From: Shewanella marisflavi
GTDB lineage: Bacteria; Pseudomonadota; Gammaproteobacteria; Enterobacterales; Shewanellaceae
Length of the DNA stretch: 64,000 nt
Direction of reading: 5' to 3'
Assembly (NCBI RefSeq): GCF_023283925.1
Contig: NZ_JAKIKX010000005.1
Span: forward strand, 62,001 to 126,000
Shown here: positions 1 through 10,290 of the stretch, one piece after another
Position numbering within the stretch: position 1 is the stretch's first letter
How the letters are laid out: each line of letters opens with the position of its first letter
Notes under the pieces: generated by a model
Database searches by the model: none
Told to the model about the DNA's origin: nothing
The model's input: the letters and a program-made list of their open reading frames with translations, nothing else
Position numbers and translations under genes: made by a program

Positions 1-354
1 ATCATCAGCTTTGAAGAGTTGCTAGAGGTATTCTGGCAAAGTCATGATCCCACCACGCTTAATCGACAGGGTAATGACGTGGGAACCCAATATCGTTCGG
101 CGATATTTGCCCATAATGATGTGCAGATAAAGATAGCGACTCAGATGATCAAGCAGCTCGCCGATGCCAATGTCTTCGATAAGCCAATCGTGACTGAGCT
201 GGTAGCGTTAGATACTTTCTATCCTGCCGAGAGTTATCATGACGCCTACTTTGAGCATAATAGTGAACAGCCCTACTGTCAGATGGTGGTTAAGCCTAAG
301 GTCGAGAAGGTGAAGGCCTTGTTTAAACAGCGGCTAAAATCCGGCACGGTATAA
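1..354 (+). CDS. msrA: Peptide-methionine (S)-S-oxide reductase, C-terminal part (cut by window start)
   Basis: The frame is open from base 1, so the N-terminus with the catalytic GCFW motif lies outside the window. The visible residues include a block typical of MsrA: FWQSHDPTT followed by an N-rich turn and GTQYRSAIF. MsrA reduces the S-epimer of methionine sulfoxide in oxidised proteins, using thioredoxin. The C-terminus continues well past the family core and ends in a basic stretch. A hairpin terminator follows directly. The assignment rests on the HDPTT/GTQYRSAIF block, which is strongly conserved in the family. Confidence 0.88.
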   Translation: MISFEELLEVFWQSHDPTTLNRQGNDVGTQYRSAIFAHNDVQIKIATQMIKQLADANVFDKPIVTELVALDTFYPAESYHDAYFEHNSEQPYCQMVVKPKVEKVKALFKQRLKSGTV

Positions 355-360
355 GAAAGC

Positions 361-385
361 AAAAAGGCGCAATCTGCGCCTTTTT
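361..385. terminator. Bidirectional intrinsic terminator between msrA and sulP
   Basis: An 8-base G+C-rich stem (ggcgca/tgcgcc core) is flanked by five A on the left and five T on the right. It can therefore end transcription of msrA on the plus strand and of the SulP gene on the minus strand, which converge here. Confidence 0.85.
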
Positions 386-401
386 GCTTAAGTGGATTTG
401 C

Positions 402-1961
402 TTAAGAGTCTAACTTGTCGTCGGCCACCTTATAATGTGGATCTTCGATTAAGTTAACCTCTACCAGATCGCCAGCCTTGTGGAGTAACTGCTTACAGTC
501 ATAGCTGAGGTGACGAAGGTGTAGACGCTTGCCAGAGCTGACATAACGCTCTGCCAGGGTGTCTATGGCTTCTAACGCCGAGTGATCACATACCCGAGAA
601 TTTTGGAAATCGACAATCACATCTTCAGGATCTGTCTTGGCGTGAAACAGCTCTAAAAACTCGGCAACAGAGCCAAAGAAGAGCGGGCCATTAAGCTTAT
701 AGACTTTCCAGCCGTTAGCGTCTTCGCTGACATCGACATTGATATGTTTAGCGTGCTCCCAAGCAAATACTAGGGCCGAGACGATCACCCCGACAAATAC
801 AGCAAAGGCAAGGTCAGTAAATACGGTTACAACCGTTACCAGAACAATCACGAAGGCGTCATGTTTAGGTACTTTACGCATTACCTTAAAGCTGGCCCAT
901 TCAAAGGTGCCTAATACCACCATGAACATCACACCAACCAGCGCCGCTAGCGGGATCATCTCAATCAGTGCCGAGCCAAACAGGATAAAGGCGAGTAGCG
1001 CGATGGCTGCTGTGATGCCTGACAGGCGACCTCGGCCACCAGAGTTGATGTTGATCATTGACTGACCAATCATGGCACAGCCCCCCATGGCTCCAAAGAA
1101 ACCACTGGTGATATTACCTATTCCCTGGCCGACACACTCCTTATTGCCTTTACCTCGGGTACTGGTCATTTCGTCGATCACGGTAAGGGTTAACAGCGAC
1201 TCGATTAGGCCCACAGCAGCCAGAACAAAGGAGTAGGGTAGAATGATGTAGAGGGTTTCCAAACTGAATGGAATAGCCGGAATCGAGAAGCTTGGTAGAC
1301 TCCCTGCGATGGTGGCATCCTCTTCTCCCGTCATGGATTTTAAGAAATCCAATACATTTCGGGTATCGAGTTCGAAGTAGACTACGATGGCCGTTACGGT
1401 AAGAATTGCCGCCAGGGATGAGGGAAATGCCGTGGTTAGCTTAGGTAGAAAGTGGATAATGGCCATGGTTAATGCCACTAGCCCTAACATCAGCAATAAC
1501 TGGTCCTGTGGTAGCCAAGTTAATACGCCGTTGGCATCGGGAACTTTAAACTGCCCCAGCTGGGCGAGAAAGATCACGATCGCCAAGCCGTTAACGAAGC
1601 CTATCATGACAGGATAGGGCACAATACGGATAAACTTTCCTAGTTTTAGCAGGCCACAGGCGACCTGTATGAGGCCTGCCAACACCACAGCGGCAAAGAG
1701 ATACTGCACGCCATGTTCGGCAACCAGAGCCACCATAACCACAGCCATAGCACCCGTCGCGCCGGAGATCATGCCGGGCCGGCCGCCAATTAGCGCCGTC
1801 ACCAGTCCCATGATGAAGGCTGCATATAGGCCTACCATAGGTTCAACACCCGCAACGAATGCAAATGCTACAGCTTCGGGAACCAGTGCCAAGGCAACCG
1901 TGAGTCCGGATAACAAGTCAGCCCTGTGACTGGCAGTTTTGTGACGAATAAGATCGAACAT
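402..1961 (-). CDS. SulP-family inorganic anion transporter with STAS domain
   Basis: At 519 residues this is a typical bacterial SulP (SLC26) carrier: about 10-12 hydrophobic segments from residue 15 to about 400, then a cytoplasmic STAS domain (about 415-505). The N-terminal block [19 protein letters not shown] is the SulP signature region; the STAS part shows [19 protein letters not shown]. Family members move sulfate, bicarbonate or other anions by proton or sodium coupling. The sequence resembles the bicarbonate/sulfate group, but the substrate cannot be read from it. The gene stands alone between two terminators. The ATG start puts the first transmembrane segment right after a short basic N-terminus. 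Confidence 0.9.
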   Translation of the reverse strand: MFDLIRHKTASHRADLLSGLTVALALVPEAVAFAFVAGVEPMVGLYAAFIMGLVTALIGGRPGMISGATGAMAVVMVALVAEHGVQYLFAAVVLAGLIQVACGLLKLGKFIRIVPYPVMIGFVNGLAIVIFLAQLGQFKVPDANGVLTWLPQDQLLLMLGLVALTMAIIHFLPKLTTAFPSSLAAILTVTAIVVYFELDTRNVLDFLKSMTGEEDATIAGSLPSFSIPAIPFSLETLYIILPYSFVLAAVGLIESLLTLTVIDEMTSTRGKGNKECVGQGIGNITSGFFGAMGGCAMIGQSMININSGGRGRLSGITAAIALLAFILFGSALIEMIPLAALVGVMFMVVLGTFEWASFKVMRKVPKHDAFVIVLVTVVTVFTDLAFAVFVGVIVSALVFAWEHAKHINVDVSEDANGWKVYKLNGPLFFGSVAEFLELFHAKTDPEDVIVDFQNSRVCDHSALEAIDTLAERYVSSGKRLHLRHLSYDCKQLLHKAGDLVEVNLIEDPHYKVADDKLDS

Positions 1962-2033
1962 TTAGCCTCTGTTATTAGTTTGTTAGTTGAATGATTATCG
2001 GCCGCGCATACTAGCAAAATAGTTGCGCCAATA

Positions 2034-2064
2034 AAATAAAAAGCCATGCGATAGTGCATGGCTT
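2034..2064 (-). terminator. Intrinsic terminator of rne
   Basis: A perfect 9-bp stem (aagccatgc / gcatggctt) with a short loop is followed, in the minus-strand direction, by a U-rich tract. It lies 24 bases after the rne stop codon and before the SulP start region, so it separates the two same-strand genes. The T-run on the other side would let it work in both directions. Confidence 0.82.
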
Positions 2065-2087
2065 TTTTAGTTGAGGCTAATTATACC

Positions 2088-5000
2088 CTAGGGACGAGCC
2101 ATTTCCGAATTTGCGCTGTTGGCGCGCTTGGTTGTCTCAGCCGCTGCCTCCTTCGCCGTTTGCTCATATTGGCGACCCGATGGGATCTCTACATGGGCTT
2201 TGGCTTCGACTTCAGGTTTGGTCATAGTCGAACTCACCATAGCACCAAAACGGCTAGTGGTTCTTGCTGCAACCTTATCTTCCGCTTTTGGCGATGGCGT
2301 ACTCGCTTCAACCGCGGAGGCTGGTTTTACAGCAACCTTAACTTGAGGCGCTTGTACCTGAGCTGGCTTAGCCATTGGTGCTGAGGCCACTTGTGTTGCT
2401 GCAACCTTCACACTCTCAACTTTAGTCACGACTGGTTCAGCCTCTGACTGTGCAGGCTCATTAACTGCACTTTGTGCTGCAGTCTCAACCACAACCTCTG
2501 TTTCAACAACTTTGGCTGCGACGTCAACTGATGGAGTTTCAACTTGCGCAGGCTTTTGCTCTTGTTTCGAGGTTTCTGCCGGTGCAACTTCAACTGCTGG
2601 CGCTTCAGTAGCCACTGGCTCACTTATTGGCGCTTGTTCAGCTTGGCTTTCGTTGACTTCTTCAACTGTGCTGGTCAGGTCTAGTTCTACCTGAACTTCC
2701 TCTTTCAGGCTAGCCTGAGCCTCCTCAGCTAGTGGCAGATTTTGTTGCGTGTTATCTGCCTCAGTTTCTTCTGCAACGGCTTTTGCTTTAGGTGCGCGGC
2801 GTTTAGGTTTGGCCTTTACTTCCTCTTTAGCAGCTTCGCCTTTTTCGTTGACGACATCAGCGTCTTGCGCTTCTGGTTGATTGGCAACACTCTCTTGAGT
2901 GAGCTTCTCTTGTACTGTGTCATCGACATGGTTACCAGTTTCTGTTGCTTCCTGCTCAACTGAGAGGATTGGCGCGGTTTCCACATCATTTGGAATAAAC
3001 GCAGGTTCGGCATTTTGATTGGCTTCACCGTTGCTTTCTTCATCACGACGACGGCGTTGGCCCGCGGCGCGGAGATGACGAGGGCTGCGGCGACTACGAC
3101 GCTGTCCTTCACGAGGCTCGCGCTTAGATTCAGTATCACCTTCTTGGCCTGAAGCCTCGGTGGTTTCCTCTTCAGATGCGGTGGCCTCTGCGGGTTCAGC
3201 TTTTACAACATCAGCTTTTGCAGTATCGGCTTGGGCTTCAACGTCAGCGACCTGTTTTTCAACTTGAGGTGCCGCGGTTTCTGTCTGCTCTTCGCCTTCG
3301 ACTGGGTTAGTCAGCGCTTCATCTTCAGTCTTAACTTTTTCCTGCTTTGGCTTGCTCTTACGTGGCTGACGCTTTTGACGTTGTGGTTTATCATCCGTCT
3401 TGGCTGCATCGGCTTCAACCTGAACTGGCTTCTCGTTTGCCTGCTCGGCAACCTCGAGAGCTAATGCGGCCTCATCGGCTTTTTGCTGCTCAGTTTGTAC
3501 ACGGACCTTACGGCGCATGTTACGGCGTTGACGACGTTCGCGAGCGGCTTCCTGCTTAGGTTGCTGCTCTTGACTTTCAGTCTCCTTGGCTTGGCTTTGC
3601 GGCTTCTCATCACGCTTTTGGCGTTTATCATTGCGGCCCTTAGCGGCGCGACTATCGTCATCAGGCTTGGCGCTGCGGCTACGCTTGTTGTTGTTGTTGT
3701 TGTCGCTTTCTTTGGTCTCTCTGCTCTCATCGCGGCTCTTACGTGGGTCGTTGCGACGGTTGTTACGACGACTGTTACGGTTTTGCGCGTTGCGACGAGG
3801 CTGTTCTTTCTTGCTCTCTTCCTTCGGCTGTTCTTGCTCGCTGCTAAATAGTTTACCAATAGCGGTAAATAGCTTGGCGATGAGGCCAGGTTCTGCAGGA
3901 GTTTTAGCCACTTCCTTCACAGGAGCAGGCTTTTCGCTGACAGGGGCAGCCTTAGCGGGTGCTGAGAAACCTTTTAGTGCTGGCTCAGGAGAGGCGGCGC
4001 GTTCAAGCTTACGGGGTTCGTAAAGCTTAGATTCTGGCTTCTCCAGTAACTTGTAGCTAGATTCGCTAATTTGATCATCTTTACGATGACGTGTCACACG
4101 ATAGTCAGGCGTAGTCATGTTTGGATCTGGGATCACATAGACTTCGACATTGTGGCGCTGCTCTGTGATGCGAATAGCCTTGCGCTTTTCGTTAAGCAGG
4201 AAGGCGGCTACATCGACAGGTACTACAGCTTCGATTTGAGAGGTGTTCTCTTTAATCGCTTCTTCTTCCATCAGACGCAGAATAGAAAGCGCTAGAGATT
4301 CTGTACCACGAATCGTACCTTGGCCGTGACAGCGAGGGCAGAGGTGCGCGGCAGACTCTTCAAGCGATGGGCGCAGACGTTGACGAGACATCTCCATCAG
4401 ACCAAAGCGAGAGATACGGCCTAATTGAACGCGAGCTCTGTCGTGATGTACGGCATCGCGCATTCTGTTTTCCACTTCGCGCTGGTGTCTGACGGGTGTC
4501 ATATCGATAAAGTCGATAACCACCAGACCGCCTAAGTCACGCAGACGCAACTGACGGGCAATTTCGTCAGCCGCTTCAAGGTTGGTGTTGAGTGCCGTCT
4601 CTTCGATGTCACCGCCTTTAGTTGCGCGGGCAGAGTTGATATCGATAGAGGTTAGAGCCTCAGTAGGATCGATCACAATAGAGCCACCCGATGGCAGGCG
4701 TACTTCACGTTGGAAGGCTGACTCGATCTGGGTTTCAATCTGGAAATGGGTAAAGAGAGGCACTTCTGCTTCATAGCGCTTGATACGATCAACGAAGTCA
4801 GGACGAACGAGAGCCACGTGTTGTTTGGCTTGTTCGTAGATACGTTGGTGATCGATTAACACTTCGCCTACATCGCGACGTAAGTAGTCACGGATAGCGC
4901 GTACGATAACATTACTTTCCTGATGGATCAGGAAGGGTGCTGGACGGTTTTGCGCTGCCTCTTCGATGGCGGCCCAGTGGTGCTGAAGCACCTTAAGATC

Positions 5001-5546
5001 CCATTTTAGCTCAGCTGCGTCTTTGCCTACACCGGCAGTGCGAACGATAAGTCCCATGCCTTGTGGCACTTCAAGCTCAGACATAGCCGCTTTGAGTTCG
5101 GTGCGCTCATCACCTTCGATACGGCGTGATATACCGCCAGCACGAGGGTTGTTAGGCATCAATACTAGGTATGAACCTGCCAGGCTGATGAAGGTGGTAA
5201 GGGCCGCGCCCTTGTTGCCACGCTCTTCTTTATCAATCTGAACAATGACTTCCTGACCTTCTTTAATGACTTCTTTAATGTTAGGACGTCCTTGGAAGGA
5301 GTAGCCTTTGGGGAAGTATTCGCGTGCAATCTCTTTGAGGGGAAGGAAACCGTGGCGCTCTGCACCATAGTCAACGAAAGCTGCTTCGAGTGAAGGTTCT
5401 ACGCGGGTAATTTTACCTTTGTAAATATTGGCTTTTTTCTGCTCGTGACCTGGACTTTCGATGTCTAGATCGTACAGTTGTTGCCCATCAACTAGGGCAA
5501 CGCGCAACTCTTCAGATTGAGTCGCATTAATTAACATCCGTTTCAT
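2088..5546 (-). CDS. rne: Ribonuclease E
   Basis: This is the endonuclease and scaffold of the RNA degradosome; it starts mRNA decay and processes rRNA and tRNA precursors. The N-terminal 500 residues are nearly collinear with E. coli RNase E: S1 domain (about 35-125), DNase I-like catalytic part with [10 protein letters not shown] and [13 protein letters not shown] carrying the two metal-binding aspartates, and the zinc-link CPRC (near 403). The C-terminal half is low complexity. It keeps an amphipathic helix [14 protein letters not shown] (membrane anchor, segment A), long Arg/Lys/Gln/Glu-rich RNA-binding stretches including [11 protein letters not shown] (AR2), and a Pro/Ala/Val/Glu-rich region. 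Length (1152) is normal for the family. Long antisense open frames opposite the C-terminal half arise from its biased composition. Confidence 0.97.
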   Translation of the reverse strand: MKRMLINATQSEELRVALVDGQQLYDLDIESPGHEQKKANIYKGKITRVEPSLEAAFVDYGAERHGFLPLKEIAREYFPKGYSFQGRPNIKEVIKEGQEVIVQIDKEERGNKGAALTTFISLAGSYLVLMPNNPRAGGISRRIEGDERTELKAAMSELEVPQGMGLIVRTAGVGKDAAELKWDLKVLQHHWAAIEEAAQNRPAPFLIHQESNVIVRAIRDYLRRDVGEVLIDHQRIYEQAKQHVALVRPDFVDRIKRYEAEVPLFTHFQIETQIESAFQREVRLPSGGSIVIDPTEALTSIDINSARATKGGDIEETALNTNLEAADEIARQLRLRDLGGLVVIDFIDMTPVRHQREVENRMRDAVHHDRARVQLGRISRFGLMEMSRQRLRPSLEESAAHLCPRCHGQGTIRGTESLALSILRLMEEEAIKENTSQIEAVVPVDVAAFLLNEKRKAIRITEQRHNVEVYVIPDPNMTTPDYRVTRHRKDDQISESSYKLLEKPESKLYEPRKLERAASPEPALKGFSAPAKAAPVSEKPAPVKEVAKTPAEPGLIAKLFTAIGKLFSSEQEQPKEESKKEQPRRNAQNRNSRRNNRRNDPRKSRDESRETKESDNNNNNKRSRSAKPDDDSRAAKGRNDKRQKRDEKPQSQAKETESQEQQPKQEAARERRQRRNMRRKVRVQTEQQKADEAALALEVAEQANEKPVQVEADAAKTDDKPQRQKRQPRKSKPKQEKVKTEDEALTNPVEGEEQTETAAPQVEKQVADVEAQADTAKADVVKAEPAEATASEEETTEASGQEGDTESKREPREGQRRSRRSPRHLRAAGQRRRRDEESNGEANQNAEPAFIPNDVETAPILSVEQEATETGNHVDDTVQEKLTQESVANQPEAQDADVVNEKGEAAKEEVKAKPKRRAPKAKAVAEETEADNTQQNLPLAEEAQASLKEEVQVELDLTSTVEEVNESQAEQAPISEPVATEAPAVEVAPAETSKQEQKPAQVETPSVDVAAKVVETEVVVETAAQSAVNEPAQSEAEPVVTKVESVKVAATQVASAPMAKPAQVQAPQVKVAVKPASAVEASTPSPKAEDKVAARTTSRFGAMVSSTMTKPEVEAKAHVEIPSGRQYEQTAKEAAAETTKRANSANSEMARP

Positions 5547-6143
5547 GATGACGTATTTCTTCTTAAAATAAGGTCATCAAACCAAGCTTTTTCGATGCAT
5601 TACGGGCCCAGAATTGACGAGCAAAGCCTCACGGCTTGGGTCTGGGCAAAGGTGCGCAATCTTTGTAAGACGCAATCGCTGCGTGTCGCATCCTATTTAT
5701 GGCTTATTTTTTAAAATCGCTAAAAACAAGGAATTCGTTGTAAAACGTCAACCAACCCCATAAATTCTAATGTGCTTTCCGGTAATGCCAAAATCGATAT
5801 GTGCTCGTCTGACGACAAGTTAAAATTAAACTTCGAATTTGGGGCGCTATTCTTAGAGAAACCACTTTGAAATGTGGTATTCATACTGTGTTTAGTTGTT
5901 TAAACTCGTTTTCTCGGTTTATTTTTGTATAACAACCTGTAAGTCAATAACTTACTACTCAGTAAAAATATCTTTTAGTCTCCGCTCTTCGCGCTTGCTT
6001 TGGGCGATTTGTGAACACTTTATTCACTATTTATCCCCATTCGCGTGGCAAATATAGCAACAATCCAGAAAATCAGCAAATGGAAAGGCACAAAACTTCT
6101 TATCTGATGTACAATATGCGGCTTGAAAGAGACAAGGCGTAGC
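5547..6143. promoter_or_regulatory. Divergent rne/rluC intergenic region with probable long rne leader
   Basis: About 600 bases hold no gene. On the rne strand a compact hairpin aagcc-gtga-ggctt with a GNRA-type loop lies at 5623-5636, and an imperfect stem gacgca/tgcgtgtc at 5669-5687. Enterobacterial rne has a roughly 360-nt leader through which RNase E autoregulates its own mRNA, so a structured leader is expected here, but I cannot match this sequence to that RNA family by eye. On the rluC side, tacaat at 6110-6115 is a plausible -10 box, giving a start about 22 bases before the rluC ATG. No clear -35 box was found. Confidence 0.4.
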
Positions 6144-7103
6144 ATGAATAGTCAACAAGCTTTAAACAAGGTCGAGTTGGTCACCATAGATGAGGACCAT
6201 TTGGGCCAGCGAATCGATAACTTTTTAGTCACTAAACTGAAAGGCGTACCTAAGAGCATGATCTATCGGATTGTGCGCAAGGGTGAGGTACGGGTCAATA
6301 AGAAACGGATTAAGCCTGAGTACAAGTTGCAAGATGGTGACGTGGTCAGGATCCCGCCTGTCAGGGTATCTAGCAACGAGGATAAGCCAGGTCCGAGTGC
6401 TAAGTTGACCAAGGTGTCTCAGTTAGAAGATCGCATCTTATTTGAAGATAAGGCGATTATTGTACTCAATAAGCCTGCAGGGATCGCCGTCCATGGTGGT
6501 AGCGGCGTCGACTTTGGTGTCATCGAAGCGATGCGCTCTCTAATGCCGCAGCAGAAGTTTCTTGAATTGGTTCACCGTCTCGATAAGGATACCTCCGGGG
6601 TCTTGCTTATTGCCAAGAAGCGCAGCGCCCTGAAACATCTACATGATCAGTTGCGTTATAAGAAGATGCAGAAAGACTACTTTGCCTTAGTGCGCGGCGA
6701 ATGGCAGAGCCATGATAAAGTGGTTAATGCGCCGCTACTTAAATTAACGCTGAAGTCGGGTGAGCGTATCGTGCGGGTGAACCAAGAAGGCAAACCTTCA
6801 GAGACTCGCTTTAAGATAAAGCAGCGCTATAAGGGGGCGACCTTAGTGCAGGCCAGTCCTGTGACAGGCCGAACGCACCAGATCCGCGTACATTGCCAAT
6901 ATGCGGGTCATCCCATTGCCTGTGACGATAAATATAGCGAGCAAAAGTTCGATGACGCCATGCGTGAATTAGGGCTTAATCGCCTATTTTTGCACGCAGC
7001 GCAGCTTAAGTTTACCCATCCGGTGACAGAAGAGATAATGCAGGTTAAGGCGCCACTCGATACTGTATTGCAAAAGTTATTGGATAAGTTGGATAAGGCA
7101 TGA
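6144..7103 (+). CDS. rluC: 23S rRNA pseudouridine(955/2504/2580) synthase RluC
   Basis: RluC isomerises three uridines of 23S rRNA in the peptidyl-transferase half of the ribosome. The protein has an S4 RNA-binding domain (about residues 15-75) and an RluA-type catalytic domain with HRLDKDTSGVLL, whose Asp is the catalytic residue, and GRTHQIRVH near residue 250. I chose the ATG at 6144 (319 residues) over an upstream TTG at 6123 because an AAGG ribosome site sits about 9 bases before it and MNSQQ.. fits the family N-terminus. It is divergent from rne, as in many gammaproteobacteria, and overlaps the next gene by 4 bases (ATGA). Confidence 0.95.
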   Translation: MNSQQALNKVELVTIDEDHLGQRIDNFLVTKLKGVPKSMIYRIVRKGEVRVNKKRIKPEYKLQDGDVVRIPPVRVSSNEDKPGPSAKLTKVSQLEDRILFEDKAIIVLNKPAGIAVHGGSGVDFGVIEAMRSLMPQQKFLELVHRLDKDTSGVLLIAKKRSALKHLHDQLRYKKMQKDYFALVRGEWQSHDKVVNAPLLKLTLKSGERIVRVNQEGKPSETRFKIKQRYKGATLVQASPVTGRTHQIRVHCQYAGHPIACDDKYSEQKFDDAMRELGLNRLFLHAAQLKFTHPVTEEIMQVKAPLDTVLQKLLDKLDKA

Positions 7104-7756
7104 AACGATACGAATTAGTCATTTTCGACTGGGATGGCACCCTAATGGATTCGGTGAGCAAGATTGTTGCCTGTATGCAGCAGACCGCCATCGAGTTGAG
7201 CATGATGGTGCCAAGCGAATCATCGATCCGCGATATTATTGGCTTGTCTATGGATGAGGCGTTAAATGTTCTGCATCCAAGTGCCTGTCAGCAGACTCGC
7301 AAAGCCATGATCGATGTTTATCGAAAGCAATATTTACAGTTGAATCAGACGCCAAGCCCAGTGTTTGAAGGGGCAGAACAGTTATTGGTAACGCTCAAAG
7401 CCTCGGGTCATCAATTAGCGGTGGCAACAGGCAAAGCTCGCGCTGGCTTAGACAGGGTGCTCAACGAGACAGGTTTCGTTGAACATTTTATGGCGAGTCG
7501 TTGTGCGGATGAAGCTAAGAGTAAGCCCCATCCGCAGATGTTGCATGAGCTACTTGAGCTCGTAGGTGTGGCACCTGAGAAGGCGGTGATGATTGGTGAT
7601 TCGGTGCACGACCTCAATATGGCCAACAATGCTGGCATAGATGGTATTGGTGTAAGTTACGGTGCCCATTCGGCGCAAAAATTGAGTGAAGCTAACCCAG
7701 TAGCCATTGCGGCACGGCCATTGGAGTTGTTACCCCTTATTACGGGCCAAGCTTAG
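7100..7756 (+). CDS. HAD-IA family hydrolase (phosphoglycolate phosphatase-like)
   Basis: A 218-residue haloacid dehalogenase-superfamily phosphatase. Motif I is FDWDGTLMDS (residues 9-18) with nucleophile and acid/base Asp; motif II is the VATGKAR region (about 108-114); motif III Lys and motif IV GDSVHDLNMANNAG (about 167-180) bind magnesium. A helical cap lies between motifs I and II. The substrate is unknown; phosphoglycolate, sugar phosphates or nucleotides are all possible. The start overlaps the rluC stop (ATGA), so the two are translationally coupled. The stop overlaps the convergent GGDEF gene by 4 bases. Confidence 0.85.
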   Translation: MKRYELVIFDWDGTLMDSVSKIVACMQQTAIELSMMVPSESSIRDIIGLSMDEALNVLHPSACQQTRKAMIDVYRKQYLQLNQTPSPVFEGAEQLLVTLKASGHQLAVATGKARAGLDRVLNETGFVEHFMASRCADEAKSKPHPQMLHELLELVGVAPEKAVMIGDSVHDLNMANNAGIDGIGVSYGAHSAQKLSEANPVAIAARPLELLPLITGQA

Positions 7757-9114
7757 TTTAGCCGTTTCTGCTTTTTGTTTCGGTACATAGATTTGTCAGC
7801 CTGGCAGATCAGTGCCGAAACGTCTCTCTGTTCAGGATTGACCCAATGACAGCCTATACTGGCCGCAAGACGTAAGTGCTCGCTTTCATGGTATATTCCT
7901 TCATCTAGCATCTGATTGAGTTGCTGGCACAGCTGGTTTAACTGCCTGTGTTTCTCTGCACTGTCTTGTGCTTTAAAACTATGCAGGATAATAAACTCAT
8001 CACCGCCGATGCGCGCTACCATCTCGGCCTGAGGACAGGCTTGCCTGAGAATCTCGGCTACCCCTTGTAATACTTTGTCCCCGATTTGATGATTGTAGTT
8101 GTCATTGATTAACTTGAAATCGTCCAAATCGAGATAGAGCACGGCTAAGCTTATTTCCTGCGGTGGAAGCTCGGGGAGTATCTCTGAAAAACGATTAAAC
8201 AGGGCGAGACGGTTAGGTAATTTGGTCAGTGAGTCGTGGAGCGCCAGGTACTCACTCTTCTCTTTGGCCTTTTGCAGTTCGGTAATGTTGTGGGCAGATA
8301 CTATGACCCCTTTGATTTGGCCGTTTTCATCCAGATGCGGATTATGATGCACATTTAAATATTGAGGCTCAGTATGAGAGGGTGGGTGGATTTTAGTCTG
8401 GGTGTTGACTGACTCGCCAGCCAGAGTTTTGTCCAGTAGCGGTTTTAAATAGTCATTAAAGATAGTTTTACCGTGGATCTCGCTGACATGTTTACCAATA
8501 ATATCGCTGGCATCGCAGTTGAGCATATGCTCATAACCTTTAGAAACGACTAGATAGCGATAATCCTGATCGACAAAAGACATCATATGATGGGTCGAGG
8601 CGATCATCTCCTTATGCACAGATAGCTCCCTGGAGAGTAAGAGTCGTTTATATTCGATGCCGATACGCTGCGCCAATAATCTGAAAAATTCGCGGGACTT
8701 AGTATTCTCACGCTGGGGTAGGGTATCCATGACTAGAATATGTCCTATGGGGCGCCCCTCATCATCTAAGATCAACTCAGCCTGGTAGCTGACTGCGCCC
8801 AGATCTTTAATGAGTTGAAAATCGGGAAAGCGAAGAGGCAGATCGTTAGCATATAAAAGATGAGTGTTGGGATAACGCATCTCATAGATGGCTTCGCAGG
8901 GAGAGCCTTTTAAATCAAATTCAAACCCGGGAATACTTTGTTTTAGATCGCAAAAGGCGACTACTTCGATTTTTCCTCGATGAGTTGAAGGCCGGGCAAA
9001 GGCTGCCCAACGACATTGAGTGACCAAGGCAAGCGCCTTGAGAGCGCGTTGAAAGAAACGCTCATCAACACAGGGCGCGGCAAGCAGAGCCAGCGCTTCT
9101 TCAAGATCAGTCAT
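7753..9114 (-). CDS. GAF-PAS-GGDEF diguanylate cyclase
   Basis: A 453-residue soluble signalling protein with no membrane segment. An N-terminal GAF-like domain (about 10-165) precedes a PAS domain (about 170-280, containing MMSFVDQDYRYLVVSKGYEHML and the PAC-like end VIVSAHNITELQKAK), followed by a GGDEF domain (about 290-450). The catalytic motif is intact (RIGGDEFIIL) with upstream LYLDLDDFKLINDNYNHQIGD, so cyclic-di-GMP synthesis from two GTP is expected. The usual RxxD inhibitory site upstream of GGDEF is not evident. The signal sensed is unknown. It converges on the HAD gene with a 4-base stop overlap. Confidence 0.92.
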   Translation of the reverse strand: MTDLEEALALLAAPCVDERFFQRALKALALVTQCRWAAFARPSTHRGKIEVVAFCDLKQSIPGFEFDLKGSPCEAIYEMRYPNTHLLYANDLPLRFPDFQLIKDLGAVSYQAELILDDEGRPIGHILVMDTLPQRENTKSREFFRLLAQRIGIEYKRLLLSRELSVHKEMIASTHHMMSFVDQDYRYLVVSKGYEHMLNCDASDIIGKHVSEIHGKTIFNDYLKPLLDKTLAGESVNTQTKIHPPSHTEPQYLNVHHNPHLDENGQIKGVIVSAHNITELQKAKEKSEYLALHDSLTKLPNRLALFNRFSEILPELPPQEISLAVLYLDLDDFKLINDNYNHQIGDKVLQGVAEILRQACPQAEMVARIGGDEFIILHSFKAQDSAEKHRQLNQLCQQLNQMLDEGIYHESEHLRLAASIGCHWVNPEQRDVSALICQADKSMYRNKKQKRLN

Positions 9115-9270
9115 TACAGATAACCACCCAAATAAATGACTTCCCTGTCGCTGTTTATGTTATCAAAGTGTGATAGGACACTATCAAGTTAAACAGTTTT
9201 TCCCAGTTTGTGAAGTTTGAATTTGGTGTGTTCTGCTGGATATGTCAGCTATGCCAGTGTAAATCGCTAT

Positions 9271-9873
9271 CTAGGCATGGTTAGGTGCAGGGCTTAGCAC
9301 ATCCACTCCTTGTCGTTGCAGCATCTCTGTTAAGGTAATTAAAGGCAGACCCACTAAGGTATTGGGGTCGCGGCCTTCGAGACGCTCAAACAGTGCGATA
9401 CCTAAGCCCTCGGATTTAAAGCTTCCGGCGCAGTATAAAGGTTGCTCTGTGTCGACGTAATAGGCTATCTGCTGCGAGTTAAGTGTTTTAAAATGCACGG
9501 TAAAGGGTTCACAGATGACCTCGCTTGCCCCTGTGGCCGCATTATACAGAGCGAGCCCTGTATAGAAGGTGATGGATTTGCCTGAGGCGCGCTCGAGTTG
9601 GGCGATTGCTCGCTCTCGTGTGAGAGGTTTACCCACAATATCGCCTTCTATCAGGGCGACCTGATCTGAGCCAATCACTAGGCCTTGCTCTCGGCCATTG
9701 GCACCGGCTCTTGCTTTGGCCAGTGCAAGTCTTTCAACTAAAGCGATTGCAGACTCTCCTTCACGGGGAGTCTCATCGACTTCTGGTGCGCAGGTATCAA
9801 ACTTGATGGCGAGTTTCTCGAGTAAGGATTGACGGAAAACTGAGGTGGAGGCGAGTATGATTGCTGGTCTCAT
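9271..9873 (-). CDS. yceF: Maf-family nucleotide pyrophosphatase (YceF type, 7-methyl-GTP pyrophosphatase)
   Basis: A 200-residue Maf/Ham1-fold protein. The N-terminal [15 protein letters not shown] matches the family S-x-x-R signature, and the E-x-x-R-x-x-x-A-K-A block (VERLALAKA) and GSDQV follow, the latter holding the catalytic Asp. The YceF branch hydrolyses 7-methyl-GTP and related modified nucleotides, a house-cleaning role. Its place just upstream of, and divergent from, yceD-rpmF-plsX-fab matches the gene order of other gammaproteobacteria, which supports YceF over the YhdE branch. Confidence 0.9.
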   Translation of the reverse strand: MRPAIILASTSVFRQSLLEKLAIKFDTCAPEVDETPREGESAIALVERLALAKARAGANGREQGLVIGSDQVALIEGDIVGKPLTRERAIAQLERASGKSITFYTGLALYNAATGASEVICEPFTVHFKTLNSQQIAYYVDTEQPLYCAGSFKSEGLGIALFERLEGRDPNTLVGLPLITLTEMLQRQGVDVLSPAPNHA

Positions 9874-9911
9874 CGATTGGCCCTAAATTTCTTCTGTTAT
9901 GCCCAGATTGA

Positions 9912-10169
9912 ATGTCACAGGATAAACGTCGTTGGCAGAAAGTTTCTGGTGGCCATGATAAGCGATTTTATCCAAAAAGGGAGGTGTTAGCTAAGGCGAG
10001 TGACCTTATTATATCGGCGGGTTTGAATATCACGGGAGTCAGGTGTTTAACCCGCTTGGCTGCAGACGGGCTATATTTAAGCAAGGGTGATAAAAAGCGG
10101 GTGCTAAGGCTGCGCGAATGCTTCTATTTTAAGCGTGTGGGGCTTGAGTATCCATCGGCCCTTGGGTAA
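9912..10169 (+). CDS. Small basic hypothetical protein (85 aa)
   Basis: A short frame between the divergent maf and yceD genes. The product is rich in Lys and Arg (KRRWQK, KGDKKRVLRLRE) with no signal peptide or membrane segment and no domain I recognise. No good ribosome site precedes the ATG, and the frame starts 39 bases from the maf start on the other strand. Protein-like composition argues weakly for a real gene; lack of translation signals argues against it. Confidence 0.35.
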   Translation: MSQDKRRWQKVSGGHDKRFYPKREVLAKASDLIISAGLNITGVRCLTRLAADGLYLSKGDKKRVLRLRECFYFKRVGLEYPSALG

Positions 10170-10252
10170 AATTTTCGTTCCAATAATTTTTGAATTAATG
10201 ATGGGTTTTATCGCTTTCGTTATCGGGATCGGTAAAGGAGATAAATTTTCCT

Positions 10253-10286
10253 TTGACTCAGCGTAATTCAAACTATAATATGCGCG
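10253..10286 (+). promoter_or_regulatory. Strong promoter immediately before yceD
   Basis: A perfect -10 box tataat lies at 10274-10279, with ttgact at 10253-10258 as -35 (15-base spacer; a 16-base register with tttgac is also possible). Transcription would begin about 7 bases after the -10 box, near 10286, only some 5 bases before the yceD ATG, so the mRNA would be almost leaderless. Confidence 0.6.
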
Positions 10287-10290
10287 CCTT

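Noticed and set aside
739..1929. Plus-strand frames opposite the SulP gene
   Set aside because: They are compositional shadows of a hydrophobic gene on the other strand with no start signals.
3483..4023. Long plus-strand frames opposite the rne C-terminal half
   Set aside because: They mirror the Glu/Lys/Arg/Gln-rich codon pattern of rne and have no ribosome site or recognisable domain.
5610..5690. Second GEMM-like riboswitch near gagcaaagcctcacggcttggg upstream of rluC
   Set aside because: Only the short gcaaagcc-NNN-ggc resemblance is present; the second half (ggguuaccgaug-type end) and the GNRA stem are missing.
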